Below the pieces are notes generated by a model. The model saw only the letters and a program-made list of their open reading frames with translations, had not been told where the DNA came from and ran no database searches. The translations under genes and the position numbers were made by a program. From Saprospiraceae bacterium (GTDB lineage: Bacteria > Bacteroidota > Bacteroidia > Chitinophagales > Saprospiraceae), in assembly GCA_020629715.1 (NCBI GenBank), contig JAHDCU010000001.1, positions 496,001-560,000 of the forward strand: a stretch of 64,000 nt of DNA, written 5' to 3'. How positions within the stretch are numbered: the first letter of the stretch is position 1; each line of letters begins with the position of its first letter. Shown here one piece after another: positions 7,554-15,935 of the stretch.

Positions 7554-8954
7554 CTACACCTCCACCTTCTTCCAATTCCCTTTTCTAAAAATAACGATGG
7601 CCAAAACAGCCAGTATAGAAGAAGCAATAGATATCGAAGCATAGACTCCAATCGGGCCATAACCCAAGAATTTCGAAAGAATGTAGGATAAAGGAATCTG
7701 TATCAACCAAAAGCATATGAAATTTAGTACCGTGGGGGTAACCGTATCACCAGCACCATTGAATGCTTGTCCGATCACCATTTCGTATGCATAGAAAATG
7801 TATCCCGCAATAATCACTTTGAGAGCCAAGCTACCCGACTCAAGTGCTATCGGGTCTTCGGTAAAGATGCCTATAACTTGTTCAGCCATGACGAAAAAGA
7901 GAACCGAGATAGTTGCGAGAAATATCATATTGTAATATGCTGCGAGCCAAACTGATTTCTCCGCACGTTCTTGCTGTCCAGCGCCCAAATTTTGTCCCAC
8001 TAAGGTTGCAGCCGCCATTGCTACGCCCCAACCTGGTAATATGGTAAAAGCAATCACTCGCATCGCATAGGTATATCCCGCAAAAGACTCAGTCCCGAAA
8101 TCTGCCAATATGCTAGCAATAAAGATCCAGCTGGCCGTCGTCAATAGATGCTGCCCCGCTCCACCAACTGACATTTTCAGAATCTGAACAATGATATCCA
8201 ATTGTATCCGAAGTTTGGAGAATACAAGCTTGATCAATGAACTGCCATTGAACAAATGATAAAATTGATAGAGAACCCCAATTCCGCGACCTATGCAGGT
8301 CGCTATCGCTGCTCCTTGAATACCCATCCCTGTAATAGGACCAAGACCAAAAATCAAAATAGGATCTAGGACGATATTTAGACCATTAGCCAACCATAGA
8401 GTTCTCATCGCAATATTGGCATCTCCCGCTCCGCGAAAAATTGCGTTATTGACGTATAACAACATCATAATCACATTAAGTCCTAGAATAATCTGCGTAT
8501 AGATCAGTCCTTCATCCAATACTACTTGCTGGGCACCCATTGTAAGAAGTAAATCTCCAGCAAAATAAAAACCAATCATCCCTAGTAAAATCGCTACCAC
8601 AATTGAGATCACGATCGCCTGAAATGCAGAATCACTAGCACCTACTTCATCCTGCTCCCCGATCCTACGGGCTACTATTGCAGTGGCAGGCATACTTAAT
8701 CCTAGAGCAACGCTCATCACTACAAACATAAAGGTCTCTGTCAGACCTATGGCAGTGACCGCAGCCTCGTTATCTAATCGACTAATCCAGAAAATATCCA
8801 CTATAGCGAACAATGCCTCCATCGACATTTCTAATACTACAGGGATACTTAGTAAGATCAAAGCTCGACGAATACTCCCTTTCGTGAAATCTCTAGGTTT
8901 AGTTTCTAGCGAATCTTTAAGGATATCTATTATCTTTCGACTTATTGCTTTCAT
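7554..8954 (-). CDS. MATE-family efflux transporter
   Basis: The 466-residue product has about 12 hydrophobic segments arranged as two repeats of six, with an N-terminal amphipathic stretch before the first (RRALILLSIPVVLEMSMEALFAIVDIFWIS, beginning about residue 28). Typical MATE features are the VDIFWISRL start, the GAGDAN loop near the middle and the FNGAGDT motif in the second half. MATE proteins export cationic drugs or metabolites using a sodium or proton gradient. It is monocistronic and divergent from the ROK gene (58 bases between start codons). The substrate is not predictable. Confidence 0.92.
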   Translation of the reverse strand: MKAISRKIIDILKDSLETKPRDFTKGSIRRALILLSIPVVLEMSMEALFAIVDIFWISRLDNEAAVTAIGLTETFMFVVMSVALGLSMPATAIVARRIGEQDEVGASDSAFQAIVISIVVAILLGMIGFYFAGDLLLTMGAQQVVLDEGLIYTQIILGLNVIMMLLYVNNAIFRGAGDANIAMRTLWLANGLNIVLDPILIFGLGPITGMGIQGAAIATCIGRGIGVLYQFYHLFNGSSLIKLVFSKLRIQLDIIVQILKMSVGGAGQHLLTTASWIFIASILADFGTESFAGYTYAMRVIAFTILPGWGVAMAAATLVGQNLGAGQQERAEKSVWLAAYYNMIFLATISVLFFVMAEQVIGIFTEDPIALESGSLALKVIIAGYIFYAYEMVIGQAFNGAGDTVTPTVLNFICFWLIQIPLSYILSKFLGYGPIGVYASISIASSILAVLAIVIFRKGNWKKVEV

Positions 8955-9012
8955 GAAGGTTGCAAAGATGAATATTTTGAATCAATTGCATCCTATAAAC
9001 TGTTAAACTGGC

Positions 9013-9930
9013 ATGTCTGAGAAAAAGTATTTGTGGGGAATAGATTTAGGAGGTACTAAAATAGAAGGCATTATTGTAAATGCCGATGATCATCATGATA
9101 TACTGATCAGAACCCGAGTAGATACCGAGGCCAGCCAAGGATATGATCATATCATTGATCAAATAGGAAAACTAATCCATACGATGCGCGAGCAGTCTGG
9201 TATGAATCCTAACGCTATAGGTATGGGCACTCCTGGCACAGTAGATCCGATCAGCGGACTGCACAAAAACTCTAATACAACTTGTATCAATGGAAAGCCT
9301 TTTCAGCGAGATTTAGAGAAAAGGCTATCTATCCAATTCAAAATGGCGAATGATGCCAACTGTTTTGCCATTGCCGAAGCTTTATTAGGCGAAGCTGCTC
9401 AATTAGATTTTGATCCAAAAGTCGTTTTTGGCGTCATCATGGGAACAGGTGTTGGCGGTGGTCTGGTCATCAATAAACAGATTATAGAGGGTCGACAAGG
9501 TATAGGCGGCGAATGGGGACATATGTTTCTGGACGAGAGCGGAGGCCAATGTTACTGCGGTAAAGTCGGATGTGTAGAGACTATTATTTCTGGTACTGGA
9601 GTACAAAAATGGTATGATCTGAAGTCTGGACAACACCGATCGCTTAAAGAGATTGTTAAGCGATATAGAGAGGACTCAGATATCGTCGCTCGGGATGCTA
9701 TGCATCGCTTATTTCACTTTTTTGGCAAAGGAATAGCTCAAGTCATCAATGTGTTAGATCCTGATGTGGTCGTATTAGGCGGAGGATTAAGCAATATTGA
9801 AGAACTCTACACATTAGGTGTCGATGAGGTAAAAAAACATGTATTTAACCCCCGATTGGACACTATATTTTTGAAACCGAAACTTGGAGATAGTGCAGGT
9901 GTATTTGGGGCAGCTTTGTTGACTAAGTAA
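9013..9930 (+). CDS. ROK-family sugar kinase / glucokinase-like
   Basis: The 305-residue protein has the ATP-binding DLGGTK motif (residues 11-16), the catalytic aspartate in NDANC (D114) and the ROK zinc site (H170 plus CYCGKVGCVE, C180, C182, C187). ROK kinases phosphorylate glucose, N-acetylglucosamine, N-acetylmannosamine or related sugars; there is no DNA-binding N-terminal extension, so this is an enzyme and not a repressor. The exact sugar is not clear from sequence alone. Length is typical. Confidence 0.92.
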   Translation: MSEKKYLWGIDLGGTKIEGIIVNADDHHDILIRTRVDTEASQGYDHIIDQIGKLIHTMREQSGMNPNAIGMGTPGTVDPISGLHKNSNTTCINGKPFQRDLEKRLSIQFKMANDANCFAIAEALLGEAAQLDFDPKVVFGVIMGTGVGGGLVINKQIIEGRQGIGGEWGHMFLDESGGQCYCGKVGCVETIISGTGVQKWYDLKSGQHRSLKEIVKRYREDSDIVARDAMHRLFHFFGKGIAQVINVLDPDVVVLGGGLSNIEELYTLGVDEVKKHVFNPRLDTIFLKPKLGDSAGVFGAALLTK

Positions 9931-9948
9931 TAACTATCTCAATTGTTC

Positions 9949-9958
9949 CCAAATTTGG
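9949..9958 (+). promoter_or_regulatory. Palindrome upstream of higBA, possible operator
   Basis: CCAAATTTGG is a perfect 10-base palindrome 33 bases before the higB ATG. HigA-type antitoxins bind palindromes in their own promoter, so this could be the operator. It is short, so chance is possible. Confidence 0.3.
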
Positions 9959-9991
9959 AATTTCACGTATTTGTTTCTAATTTTAGAGTGC

Positions 9992-10285
9992 ATGAGGGTC
10001 ATTGCCAAATCAACTTTAAGAAACTATTGGATGCAACATAAAGATGTTGAAGAGTCTTTGCTTTCTTGGTATAAAATTGCTAGTCATGCTTCTTGGGAGG
10101 ATTTCAATCAAGTCAGAGAACAATTTGGTACTTGCAAGATTTTAGGTAATGATCGTATTATATTTAAAATCAAAGGGAATAAATATCGATTGATCGTGAA
10201 AGTCGCATTCGACAACCAACTCATTTGGATTAGATCCATAGGAACTCATGCTGAATATGATTTAATAAATGCTAAAGAAATATGA
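9992..10285 (+). CDS. higB: HigB-type mRNA interferase toxin
   Basis: I start at the ATG at 9992 (MRVIAKSTLRNYW), not at the TTG at 9971, because HigB proteins begin with exactly this strand-helix pattern. The 97-residue product continues with LLSWYKIASHASWEDFNQVREQF and ends in KGNKYRLIVKVAF...WIRSIGTHAEYDLI, the HigB/RelE fold core with the GTHAEYD end. Such toxins cut mRNA on translating ribosomes. It overlaps the antitoxin gene by four bases, in the toxin-first order usual for higBA. Confidence 0.92.
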   Translation: MRVIAKSTLRNYWMQHKDVEESLLSWYKIASHASWEDFNQVREQFGTCKILGNDRIIFKIKGNKYRLIVKVAFDNQLIWIRSIGTHAEYDLINAKEI

Positions 10286-10653
10286 TGAAGATTAAGCTTA
10301 TAAAAAGTGAAGAAGATTATCTGAAAGCACTTGACCGTCTAGAAGTCATTTTTCATGCTAAAAAGGGAACGGATGAACATGAGGAGCTTGAAATTTTGGT
10401 CATGCTTATTCAGCGTTATGAGGATGAAAAAGTAGGACAGTTTCCAGACCCAGATCCAGTAGAAGCTATTAAATTTAAAATGGAGCAAATGGATATGAGT
10501 CAAAAAGATTTAGCAGAAGTTATTGGCTTAAAAAGTAGAGCCTCTGAGATACTTTCAAGAAAACGACCCATGAGTATAAATATCATTAGGAAAATAAGCA
10601 AAGCTTTATCCATTCCCGCTGATATCCTGATTAGACCATACGAGACCGTTTAG
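10282..10653 (+). CDS. higA: HigA-type HTH antitoxin
   Basis: The 123-residue product has an N-terminal neutralising region and a C-terminal XRE helix-turn-helix (about residues 60-115: MDMSQKDLAEVIGLKSRASEILS). A conserved GQFPDPDPVEAIKFKMEQ linker sits between them, a hallmark of this HigA group. It neutralises HigB and represses the operon. The start overlaps the toxin stop. Confidence 0.92.
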   Translation: MMKIKLIKSEEDYLKALDRLEVIFHAKKGTDEHEELEILVMLIQRYEDEKVGQFPDPDPVEAIKFKMEQMDMSQKDLAEVIGLKSRASEILSRKRPMSINIIRKISKALSIPADILIRPYETV

Positions 10654-10702
10654 CACAGTACTCAACAACAATTAAAGAATTGACTTTTACAAAAAGTAGA
10701 TC

Positions 10703-11332
10703 ATGATAAAAACTGAAAATCTTGCATTTTCATACTCTAAAGATGTAAGCTTTGACTTCCCTGATATTCAGCTTGACGCGGGGCAAGAGCTTTTGCTTCT
10801 CGGGCAATCGGGAGTGGGAAAAACGACCTTACTGCACATCTTAGGCGGTCTTTTACCTCCGACGAATGGATACATATCGATCAATGACACCAAACTGAAT
10901 GACTTATCTAAAAGTGCTCAGGATGGCTTTCGTGCCAAGCATATAGGGATCGTTTTTCAGAAAAATCATTTCGTACATGCCCTTAATGTTTCTGAAAATA
11001 TAGATCTATCACAAAGCATTGCAGGTCATGCTGTAGATCGTGATTGGCGAGATCATTTGCTCAACGAGCTAGGGCTTTCTCATCGTGCCACTGCTAAAAT
11101 CAAAAGCCTCTCTGAAGGAGAAAAGCAGCGGGTATCGATCATACGAGCACTGATCAATCGCCCAACTCTTCTTCTAGCAGACGAACCCACCTCGGCACTA
11201 GATGATGACAACTGTGATCGCGTAGTAAGTTTGCTCAAAAAACAAACGGATGAAATCAACGCAAGCCTGATCGTCGTGACACATGACACTAGACTTAAAG
11301 CCATTTTACCCAATCAAATCTTACTCTCATGA
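10703..11332 (+). CDS. ABC transporter ATP-binding protein (LolD/MacB type)
   Basis: The 209-residue ATPase has Walker A GQSGVGKT (34-41), the signature LSEGE (136-140, KQR following) and Walker B LLLADEPTS (ending at 164), followed by ALDD and a switch histidine in VVTHDT. Its length and the pairing with an FtsX-like permease put it in the LolD/MacB group of exporters that extract or release lipids, lipoproteins or peptides. It overlaps the permease start by four bases, so the two are translated together. Confidence 0.93.
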   Translation: MIKTENLAFSYSKDVSFDFPDIQLDAGQELLLLGQSGVGKTTLLHILGGLLPPTNGYISINDTKLNDLSKSAQDGFRAKHIGIVFQKNHFVHALNVSENIDLSQSIAGHAVDRDWRDHLLNELGLSHRATAKIKSLSEGEKQRVSIIRALINRPTLLLADEPTSALDDDNCDRVVSLLKKQTDEINASLIVVTHDTRLKAILPNQILLS

Positions 11333-12579
11333 ATCTATTGAAACTTGCTTGGAAAAATGTAGTCCATAGACCGCTCAATCTCTTGTTGAGTATCATTTTG
11401 TTTAGTTTGGGTATCGGATTGATCAACTTCCTACTCATGATCAATGATCAATTGACCGAGAAATTTGATAAAAATCTTGCCGGCATTGATATGGTCATCG
11501 GGGCAAAAGGTAGCCCCTTACAGATGATCTTATGCAATATGTATCACATCGATAATCCTACAGGAAATATCAAAATCGATGAAGCTAAGGCATTTTTAAA
11601 CCCTAAACATCCCCTGATCAAAACGGCGATTCCATTATCGCTTGGAGATAGCTATCGATCCTATCGAATAGTAGGTACTACGCATGAATTCCTAGATCTT
11701 TATGGGGCTACAGTAGCAAAGGGAGATCTTTTTAGCGCTTCTATGGAAGTAACTATTGGTGCAACCGTAGCGGATATTTTGGGTCTGAAAATAGGAGATC
11801 AATTTAGCTCTTCACATGGATTTATGGAAGATGAAAACCTAGAGCACGGAGACACAAAACTTCGTGTCGTGGGTATCTTAAATCCAACGGGGTCCGTGGC
11901 TGATTTACTCATATTGACCTCGGCACAGACCGTTTGGGATGTGCATGCTAATCATGACGAAGGTCATGAACATGATCATACTGAGATGGGACCTATTACG
12001 GATAACAGTTCTTTACTCCAACATCCTAATGAGGAGATCACTTCGATATTAGTTCAGTTTAAAAACAAAACGAACTTCCAGGCCCTCAATATGCCAAGAG
12101 GCATCAATGACAACACTGATATGCAAGCAGCCACTCCTGCCTATGAGATTAATAAATTATTCTCGATGATAGGTGTAGGTACACGAGCATTGCAGATGCT
12201 GGCATATCTCATAGCGCTAGTCTCTGCGATAAGCATTTTTATCACTTTGTTCAAAAGTCTTCAAGATCGGAAGTATGAGCTGGCACTACTCCGTGTCTCT
12301 GGTGCAAGCCCGATGAAACTATTGACCATGGTCTTATTAGAAGGATTGATCTTGGGAATCATCGGATACATCGTCGGTATAGTATTGAGCTATCTCGCAT
12401 ACGGAGCCTTTGCAAGCCAAGCACAAGCCAGCTATCGCTATAGTTTTGGATTCAATGGATTTGGACAAAATGAGCTTCTGCTCTTAGCCATATCCTTATT
12501 GGTAGCATTTGTGGCAGCCATTATTCCTGCAGTACGAGCTTGGAAGACGGATATTCATGAGACTTTGGCGGCAGGGTGA
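11329..12579 (+). CDS. FtsX-family ABC transporter permease with His-rich loop
   Basis: The 416-residue protein has the MacB/LolE layout: one membrane helix near the N-terminus (residues 15-37), a large periplasmic domain, then three helices (about 285-310, 330-360, 380-405). The periplasmic domain carries an acidic, histidine-rich stretch (H206, H209, H213, H215, H217 in HANHDEGHEHDH) and a second weaker one (H163, H173). Such loops often bind zinc or another metal, so a metal-linked substrate or regulation is possible; this is inference. It works with the ATPase encoded immediately upstream. Confidence 0.88.
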   Translation: MNLLKLAWKNVVHRPLNLLLSIILFSLGIGLINFLLMINDQLTEKFDKNLAGIDMVIGAKGSPLQMILCNMYHIDNPTGNIKIDEAKAFLNPKHPLIKTAIPLSLGDSYRSYRIVGTTHEFLDLYGATVAKGDLFSASMEVTIGATVADILGLKIGDQFSSSHGFMEDENLEHGDTKLRVVGILNPTGSVADLLILTSAQTVWDVHANHDEGHEHDHTEMGPITDNSSLLQHPNEEITSILVQFKNKTNFQALNMPRGINDNTDMQAATPAYEINKLFSMIGVGTRALQMLAYLIALVSAISIFITLFKSLQDRKYELALLRVSGASPMKLLTMVLLEGLILGIIGYIVGIVLSYLAYGAFASQAQASYRYSFGFNGFGQNELLLLAISLLVAFVAAIIPAVRAWKTDIHETLAAG

Positions 12580-12622
12580 TGCTTTAGATACAGGGAATTT
12601 ATCTGTAATTAAGAAATCATAA

Positions 12623-13477
12623 ATGCTCAGTTTCAAATTTCAAAAAATTTACATTCTAGAATCATTAAGAAATGAAGATTTTAAAACATATTCAGGTGAA
12701 TCCTTATTCAAGGACCTCAAATTAAGATTTCTTAAACAATCTGGTTATACATTAGAACATACAAAGATCAAATCCAAAATTGAGCTTATTTATGTTCTCC
12801 GAAAAATTCTTGCAGAGTGTCAAATTTCAGATATTGTCCCAATAATACATTTCAGTTTTCACGGGTATGAAGGAGGCATCACCATCAGTCCCAGTAATAG
12901 TGAAATTTCATGGGAGGAGCTTAAGCAGTATTTATTGCCAATTAATATTGCGACAAGATTAAATTTAATGGTAAACTTTTCATCCTGTTACGGTCAAAAT
13001 ATATACAAAGTTTATGATCCAGAAGAAAGAGCTGTTTTTCTACTCTCTATAGGACCTAAGAAGAAAATAAATCCTACAAAACTGTATCAATTTTATTTAC
13101 ACTTTTACGACTCTTTGGTTGAAACTAGAGAAATCGTTACCGCTATTGAGTCTCAAGGTGAACTCCATAAAGAATTTCTAATAATTTTCGACTTCAGCTA
13201 CTTTCTCCGATATCTAGAAACGGCTAAAAAATCTTTTGGAGTTAATCGTTTAAAAAGTATAATTACTCAAAAAACAAACAAACTTATAAAACTGGGACAT
13301 GTTAAAAAGGAGGATAAGAAAGAGATTATAGATATATATACAACAGCCATTAAAAACAGGATGATCTTAAAGCTAGCCGAAACTAATATGCATCACTTTA
13401 TGATTGATTTATATCCCGAAAACGCAGAAAGATTTAGGGTTGACAAATATAAAATGACAAAAAACAGAAAACATTAG
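12623..13477 (+). CDS. Putative caspase-like (clan CD) peptidase, unknown family
   Basis: I do not recognise this 284-residue protein as a named family. Its N-terminal half resembles the caspase/CHAT fold: a strand ending in IIHFSFHGYEGGI with H80-G81, a helix (SWEELKQYLLPIN), then a strand ending in NFSSCYGQN with C122. That His-Gly plus Ser-Cys spacing matches the catalytic dyad region of caspase-like peptidases. The C-terminal 100 residues are Lys-rich and helical. There is no signal peptide. It lies in an AT-rich accessory stretch 43 bases after the ABC permease and before a toxin-antitoxin-like pair. The function (peptidase, possibly defence related) is inference. Confidence 0.55.
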   Translation: MLSFKFQKIYILESLRNEDFKTYSGESLFKDLKLRFLKQSGYTLEHTKIKSKIELIYVLRKILAECQISDIVPIIHFSFHGYEGGITISPSNSEISWEELKQYLLPINIATRLNLMVNFSSCYGQNIYKVYDPEERAVFLLSIGPKKKINPTKLYQFYLHFYDSLVETREIVTAIESQGELHKEFLIIFDFSYFLRYLETAKKSFGVNRLKSIITQKTNKLIKLGHVKKEDKKEIIDIYTTAIKNRMILKLAETNMHHFMIDLYPENAERFRVDKYKMTKNRKH

Positions 13478-13642
13478 ATGATGACAGAATCCGCGCCCAC
13501 ATTTGCCCTTCGGTCAAATATAAACGCGTATTCTAAGACCTATGAATCTTAACCTTTAGCCTTAATGATATAGCGGACGAGGACGTTGTATACCATTCTT
13601 CGTTAGCAATTGCGACCCCAACAAAAAAACAATAATCAAAAT

Positions 13643-13663
13643 ACTTGACTAATTAAGTCAAGT
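13643..13663 (+). promoter_or_regulatory. Inverted repeat upstream of GNAT/HTH pair, possible operator
   Basis: ACTTGAC and GTCAAGT (13643-13649 and 13657-13663) are a perfect 7-base inverted repeat around TAATTAA, 15 bases before the next start codon. A -33-like TTGAC lies inside the left arm and TAACTTTA (13668-13675) could be a -7 box. The site could be bound by the HTH protein of the pair. Confidence 0.4.
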
Positions 13664-13678
13664 TTCTTAACTTTATAC

Positions 13679-14149
13679 ATGTTCGTTGTCGAAGTTAAGA
13701 CGGGAAAGAAGGAAAAAGTTCGAATCTCACAGTTTAAGTCTTCTGAACTATCAAAATTGCACTCATTCGACTTTGAGTGGAGCAAGGAAACGAAATTTGA
13801 AGTCTATAAACTATCTCTAATTTCAAATGAGCAAGTTTTGGGATTATTATCCATTGATAGAGTGATTGACGAGTTAAGAATTGAAATTCGACTATTGGAG
13901 ATCTCAACTGAAAACATTGGTAAAAACAAATTGTATGACCGAGTAGCTGGTATTTTAATTGCATTTACCTGTAAAGAATCATTCCAAAACGGTTTTTACG
14001 GCTTTGTCTCTTTGATTCCAAAAACGAAGCTAATTGAACACTACAAAGAAAAATACGGGTTTCAACAATTTGGAAGACACTTGGCGATCGAACTGCAAGC
14101 GAGTGAATTATTAATGAATAGATACCTAACTTATGAAGAAGGAAAGTAA
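13679..14149 (+). CDS. GNAT-like acetyltransferase-fold protein, possible toxin
   Basis: The 156-residue protein shows a GNAT-like pattern: strands with VLGLLSIDRVIDELRIEIRLLEI, a KLYDRVAGILIAFTCKESFQ helix and a FYGFVSLIPKTKLIEHYKEKYGFQ segment, which resembles the LYLxA...FYxKxGF ending of acetyltransferases. It has no clear acetyl-CoA pyrophosphate loop (RxxGxG), so it may be a degenerate or divergent member. It overlaps the downstream HTH gene by 17 bases. By analogy to GNAT/HTH toxin-antitoxin pairs it may be the toxin, here encoded first. Confidence 0.6.
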   Translation: MFVVEVKTGKKEKVRISQFKSSELSKLHSFDFEWSKETKFEVYKLSLISNEQVLGLLSIDRVIDELRIEIRLLEISTENIGKNKLYDRVAGILIAFTCKESFQNGFYGFVSLIPKTKLIEHYKEKYGFQQFGRHLAIELQASELLMNRYLTYEEGK

Positions 14150-14630
14150 AGAATATTCAATTGCACATCATGGACTGACTGATGCTGAAAAAGCTAAAGC
14201 CGACGCAGAATTAAGAACACTTAGATTAAATAGTTTAAAGAACATAAACGAAAACCAAAAAGTGTATGCCGACTTAATTAGTTTAAAATATAGCATGTTA
14301 GACTATTTGGAAATTGGCATATTTTCTAAGAACTACTTGTTCTCTGAATTTCTAAAAAAGTATGTATCAGTTACAAATACAACAAGAAGAAAACTTGCTG
14401 AAAATTTGAGTATTCACGAAACTAAATTTTCAAAAATCATTAACAACAAAGAGAACCCTGGACTTGGTTTTTTATATAGAATAGAAGAGCACTCAAACGG
14501 TCTCTTTCCTGCATCACTACTATGGCAATTAGTAGCGAAAAAAATGTTGATTGAAATCGACACAAATACAGTTGAAAAGAAAAAGCAATCAAAAGTGGTT
14601 AAGAACAAACTGAAATTAATAACTGCATGA
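14133..14630 (+). CDS. HTH-domain protein, probable antitoxin partner of the GNAT-like protein
   Basis: The 165-residue protein has an N-terminal region rich in charged residues (EYSIAHHGLTDAEKAKADAELR) and a C-terminal helix-turn-helix-like part (TTRRKLAENLSIHETKFSKIINNKENPGLGFLYRIEEHS), then a Lys-rich tail. The start lies inside the preceding gene (17-base overlap), typical of toxin-antitoxin operons. Function as antitoxin and repressor is inference from gene order. Confidence 0.65.
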   Translation: MKKESKEYSIAHHGLTDAEKAKADAELRTLRLNSLKNINENQKVYADLISLKYSMLDYLEIGIFSKNYLFSEFLKKYVSVTNTTRRKLAENLSIHETKFSKIINNKENPGLGFLYRIEEHSNGLFPASLLWQLVAKKMLIEIDTNTVEKKKQSKVVKNKLKLITA

Positions 14631-14802
14631 AAAAGTCCTATCGCTAACATCGTGTGATAAAAGCATACCCTGCTGAAGACGTTAGATACATGTAATCCGT
14701 ACAAAGCATCCATTCCATACAATCCACCTGAAAATAAGATGGCCTTGCACCTAAGTAACATTTCAATTTCCCTTGATGAGAATTGTCCATTAATCTAAAT
14801 CC

Positions 14803-15843
14803 ATGAAAAAATTCCTAGCACAATTCGGAGGTAAAATCAGCAAAGAAGACCTAGCTAGATACGAGCAATCTAAACATTGGAAAGATGGAAAATTCCAAAA
14901 CTTGGAAGAGACGAATATGGATATGCCACTCCATAAAATACCTGGCGTTATTTATAAACAACTAACCAAGAAGGGTCAAAAGCCTGATCAAAATTTACCG
15001 ATAATTCCTTTTGATAAAGCATCTTTTCTAGCTTCTTCTGATAGAGCTAAATTCATCTGGTATGGACATTCAGCTATACTTATTCGTATGAATAATCAGA
15101 CTATACTCATAGACCCTATGCTGGGGCCAGATACTACTCCAATTGCTCCCATCGCAAACAAACGTTTTTCAGAAGGTAGTTTATCGCTGATCGATGATTT
15201 CCCAGAAATAGATCTTATTGTTTTAACGCATGATCATTACGACCACCTAGATTTTGATAGCATCCAAAAACTAAAACACAAGACCAAACGATATTTTGTT
15301 GCTCTTGGACTTAAAAGACACTTGGTCGAATGGGATGTTGGAGCTGATATAATCACTGAATTTGATTGGTGGGACGCTCTTAGCTTCAATGGAATCGAGA
15401 TTACATTCACCCCAACTCGTCATTTTTCAGGACGAGGATTGACAGACAGGGCCAAATGCCTCTGGGGTGGTTGGGTTTTTAAAACTCCTCAAGAAAATAT
15501 ATGGTTTAGTGGAGATGGTGGGTATGGTAAACATTTTAAAAGCATAGGTGAGCGTTTGGGACCATTCGCTTTTGCATTTATGGAATGTGGTCAATATAAT
15601 CATGATTGGCATCCGATACATATGTTCCCAATTGAAGCAGTACAAGCAGCAATAGACGCCCATGCTCAGAAAGTAATGCCCGTCCATTGGGCAGGCTTTG
15701 CACTTTCATATCAACATACGTGGACTGAACCTGCTGATGAGTTTATCAAATATGCTAAGCATGAAAAGCTTGACTATGCATTACCTAGACTAGGACAAAT
15801 ATTTTCCTATTCTGATCAGATCCTAGAAGAATGGTGGCGTTAA
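14803..15843 (+). CDS. MBL-fold metal-dependent hydrolase (NAPE-PLD/UlaG type)
   Basis: The 346-residue protein has the metallo-beta-lactamase motif THDHYDH (142-148), a preceding WYGHSAILIRMNNQTILIDPML strand pair, and later metal ligands in FSGDGGYG and MPVHWAGF. The arrangement and the N-terminal 60-residue extension fit the NAPE-PLD-like branch, whose members hydrolyse phosphodiester or lactone bonds; the bacterial substrates are largely unknown. No signal peptide, so cytoplasmic. It stands alone, after the accessory region. Confidence 0.88.
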   Translation: MKKFLAQFGGKISKEDLARYEQSKHWKDGKFQNLEETNMDMPLHKIPGVIYKQLTKKGQKPDQNLPIIPFDKASFLASSDRAKFIWYGHSAILIRMNNQTILIDPMLGPDTTPIAPIANKRFSEGSLSLIDDFPEIDLIVLTHDHYDHLDFDSIQKLKHKTKRYFVALGLKRHLVEWDVGADIITEFDWWDALSFNGIEITFTPTRHFSGRGLTDRAKCLWGGWVFKTPQENIWFSGDGGYGKHFKSIGERLGPFAFAFMECGQYNHDWHPIHMFPIEAVQAAIDAHAQKVMPVHWAGFALSYQHTWTEPADEFIKYAKHEKLDYALPRLGQIFSYSDQILEEWWR

Positions 15844-15935
15844 TCTGGGTTTAAATACTTTCTAGATATGATAAAAAGCAGGAACTAACCCATTACAAAT
15901 CATTTTCTATAAATCACGTTAAACAAGTGTCAAGC

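Noticed and set aside
9013-9930. ROK transcriptional repressor
   Set aside because: There is no N-terminal helix-turn-helix; the protein is kinase length with intact ATP and zinc motifs.
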